Shown here one piece after another: positions 5,865 to 6,988 of a DNA stretch of 6,988 nucleotides (positions are counted from its first letter, which is position 1; every line of letters starts with the position of its first letter). The DNA comes from Candidatus Bathyarchaeota archaeon. Lineage in GTDB: Archaea; Thermoproteota; Bathyarchaeia; TCS64. The position numbers and the translations under genes are program-made. Below the pieces are notes generated by a model that was given only the letters and a program-made list of their open reading frames with translations, had not been told where the DNA came from and made no database searches. The stretch is taken from the NCBI GenBank assembly GCA_014729945.1, contig WJJC01000160.1, positions 1 through 6,988 on the forward strand. The letters are read 5' to 3'.

Positions 5865-5871
5865 AAGGTGG
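5865..5871 (+). promoter_or_regulatory. Ribosome binding site for the secretion ATPase
   Basis: AAGGTGG lies 8 bases before the ATG at 5880 and matches the archaeal Shine-Dalgarno consensus. It selects this ATG as the start. Confidence 0.65.
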
Positions 5872-5879
5872 CTTGACAA

Positions 5880-6988
5880 ATGAGTCTCGTGGAATGGTTA
5901 AAAGGCAAAATACAGCAAAAAGAAGATGAAACCGAGATCGAGAAAGTTCATACAAGAAGAGTCAAGCCAGAGTACAGGATCATAGACGAATACGAAGTAA
6001 ACCCCCCGAATTCTAAGGTTAAGATAGTTTCCTCACCGGAACTGGGTGAAGGCTTATACTATTTCGTGGAAGAAGTAGAGCTTACCCAGGAACAATATGA
6101 TACTTATCAGAAAATAGTCAGGATACTTAGCAAGGAATTCACATCTCCCACGGAAGAGCATATTGATCCAATTGAGTATGTTTATGAGCAAGCCGAGGTA
6201 ATCGCAGAAAAATATCACAAGGCCCTCGGAAAATTCACGATAGAGCAATGGGATAGCATCTTCTACTACGTTGTAAGAGATCTGACTGGGTATGGTCCAA
6301 TGCAGGTGATTATGGAGGACCCCATGATAGAGGATATCAGCTGCAACGGACTGGATATGCCTGTATATATATGGCATAGAAAATACGAGAGTATCCCCAC
6401 CAATATCACATTCAAGAGCACCCAGACCCTTAACGACTTCATAGTAAAACTAGCCCACAAATCAGGTAAACACATCAGTAGCGCCCAACCCGTACTCGAC
6501 GCCATGTTACCCGAAAAACACAGGCTAGCAGCTACTTTCATGAATGAGGTAAGCGTAAAAGGAAGCACCTTCTGTATCAGGAAATTCAGAGCCGAACCAC
6601 TCAGCATACTAGACCTCATAAACTTTGGTACAATAAGCGCACGAATCGCAGCCTACTTCTGGTTAATACTCGAACACAAGAAAAGCTTCATGATAGTAGG
6701 AGGCACAGGCTCAGGAAAAACCACCATGCTAAACGCCCTACTGAGCCTGCTAAGCCAGAACGATAAGATAGTGACCGCGGAAGAAGTACCCGAGCTAAGC
6801 CCCCCAGTCTCCAACTGGACACAGTTAAACAGCAGAGAAAGCTTCACAACCACAGAAGGACAGGGAGACATCACCCTATTCGACTTAATCAAGGTAAGCC
6901 TCAGATACCGACCAGACTATGTAATCGTCGGCGAAGTACGAGGAGAAGAAGCGTACGTACTATTCCAGGCACTAGCAACAGGCCACGG
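5880..6988 (+). CDS. Type II/IV secretion (GspE/TadA-type) ATPase for pilus assembly, 3'-truncated
   Basis: The frame is open from the ATG at 5880 to the window end; 369 residues are visible and roughly 150 or more are expected to be missing. A charged N-terminal region (about 1-60) is followed by the archaeal N-terminal domain (about 60-230) and then the RecA-like core. Walker A is G274-GTGSGKTT with K280. The Asp-box position reads AEEVPEL (300-306). Walker B is DYVIVGEVRGEEA with E352 as catalytic glutamate. The His-box begins QALATGH, ending with H369 at the edge. These motifs together identify the hexameric motors that power archaeal pili, archaella or secretion. The preceding pilin points to pilus assembly; a TadC/PilC-like membrane platform would be expected next. 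The Asp-box has Glu-Glu where Glu-Asp is common. Codon choice changes along the gene: T-ending codons make up 31 of the first 140 codons but only 4 of the last 129. Confidence 0.95.
   Translation, partial: MSLVEWLKGKIQQKEDETEIEKVHTRRVKPEYRIIDEYEVNPPNSKVKIVSSPELGEGLYYFVEEVELTQEQYDTYQKIVRILSKEFTSPTEEHIDPIEYVYEQAEVIAEKYHKALGKFTIEQWDSIFYYVVRDLTGYGPMQVIMEDPMIEDISCNGLDMPVYIWHRKYESIPTNITFKSTQTLNDFIVKLAHKSGKHISSAQPVLDAMLPEKHRLAATFMNEVSVKGSTFCIRKFRAEPLSILDLINFGTISARIAAYFWLILEHKKSFMIVGGTGSGKTTMLNALLSLLSQNDKIVTAEEVPELSPPVSNWTQLNSRESFTTTEGQGDITLFDLIKVSLRYRPDYVIVGEVRGEEAYVLFQALATGH

Noticed and set aside
6054..6892. Leftward frames of 107, 117 and 79 codons at the right end
   Set aside because: They are antisense to the secretion ATPase, whose motifs are intact throughout; this gene runs off the window, which makes the shadows look more prominent.
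1..6988. CRISPR arrays, tRNA/rRNA genes, transposases or insertion-sequence ends
   Set aside because: No regularly spaced repeats, cloverleaf-like segments or transposase motifs were found; the non-coding gaps are short and explained by promoters and spacers.

Overview
The window looks archaeal. It holds a type IV pilin with an archaeal class III signal peptide, a GspE/TadA-type secretion ATPase, TATA-like boxes about 25-35 bases upstream of start codons, several genes without a Shine-Dalgarno site (consistent with leaderless mRNAs), and T-runs instead of hairpin terminators. The lineage cannot be fixed from sequence alone. The pilin N-terminus (SPVIATVILVAVAIT followed by YWMGG and FEKVEI) reminds me of TACK-type archaea such as Bathyarchaeia, but this is only a low-confidence impression.

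Left and centre (1-5097) hold what appears to be a complete set of bacillithiol (BSH) biosynthesis enzymes in two facing transcription units. On the + strand are the 5'-truncated glycosyltransferase BshA and a WCGDC thioredoxin-fold protein. On the - strand, reading leftwards, are a BshB-like PIG-L/LmbE deacetylase, a PF04909-type amidohydrolase and a BshC-like cysteine-adding enzyme. The two units meet tail to tail, and their TAG stop codons share one CTAG palindrome. The inferred pathway is: BshA joins GlcNAc to L-malate, the deacetylase makes GlcN-malate, and BshC adds cysteine to give bacillithiol. The thioredoxin-like protein is a candidate redox partner. The amidohydrolase is an unassigned extra member that could act on a BSH precursor, conjugate or breakdown product. 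BshC carries a Cys4 zinc-ribbon-like insertion and a diverged motif after its first nucleotide-fold strand, so it is not a plain copy of the Bacillus enzyme.

The 256-base intergenic region 5098-5353 separates the leftward bsh unit from a rightward pilus unit. It is AT-rich and holds promoters for both directions, an 11-bp direct repeat, and three palindromes that share TAAC...GTTA arms, one of them directly after the pilin TATA box. These look like operator sites.

Right (5354-6988) is a type IV pilus locus: a small pilin with a strong Shine-Dalgarno site, a T-rich gap, then an assembly/secretion ATPase cut off by the window end just after its His-box. Membrane platform and further pilin genes would be expected beyond the window. 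I see no tRNA, rRNA, CRISPR array, transposase or insertion sequence.
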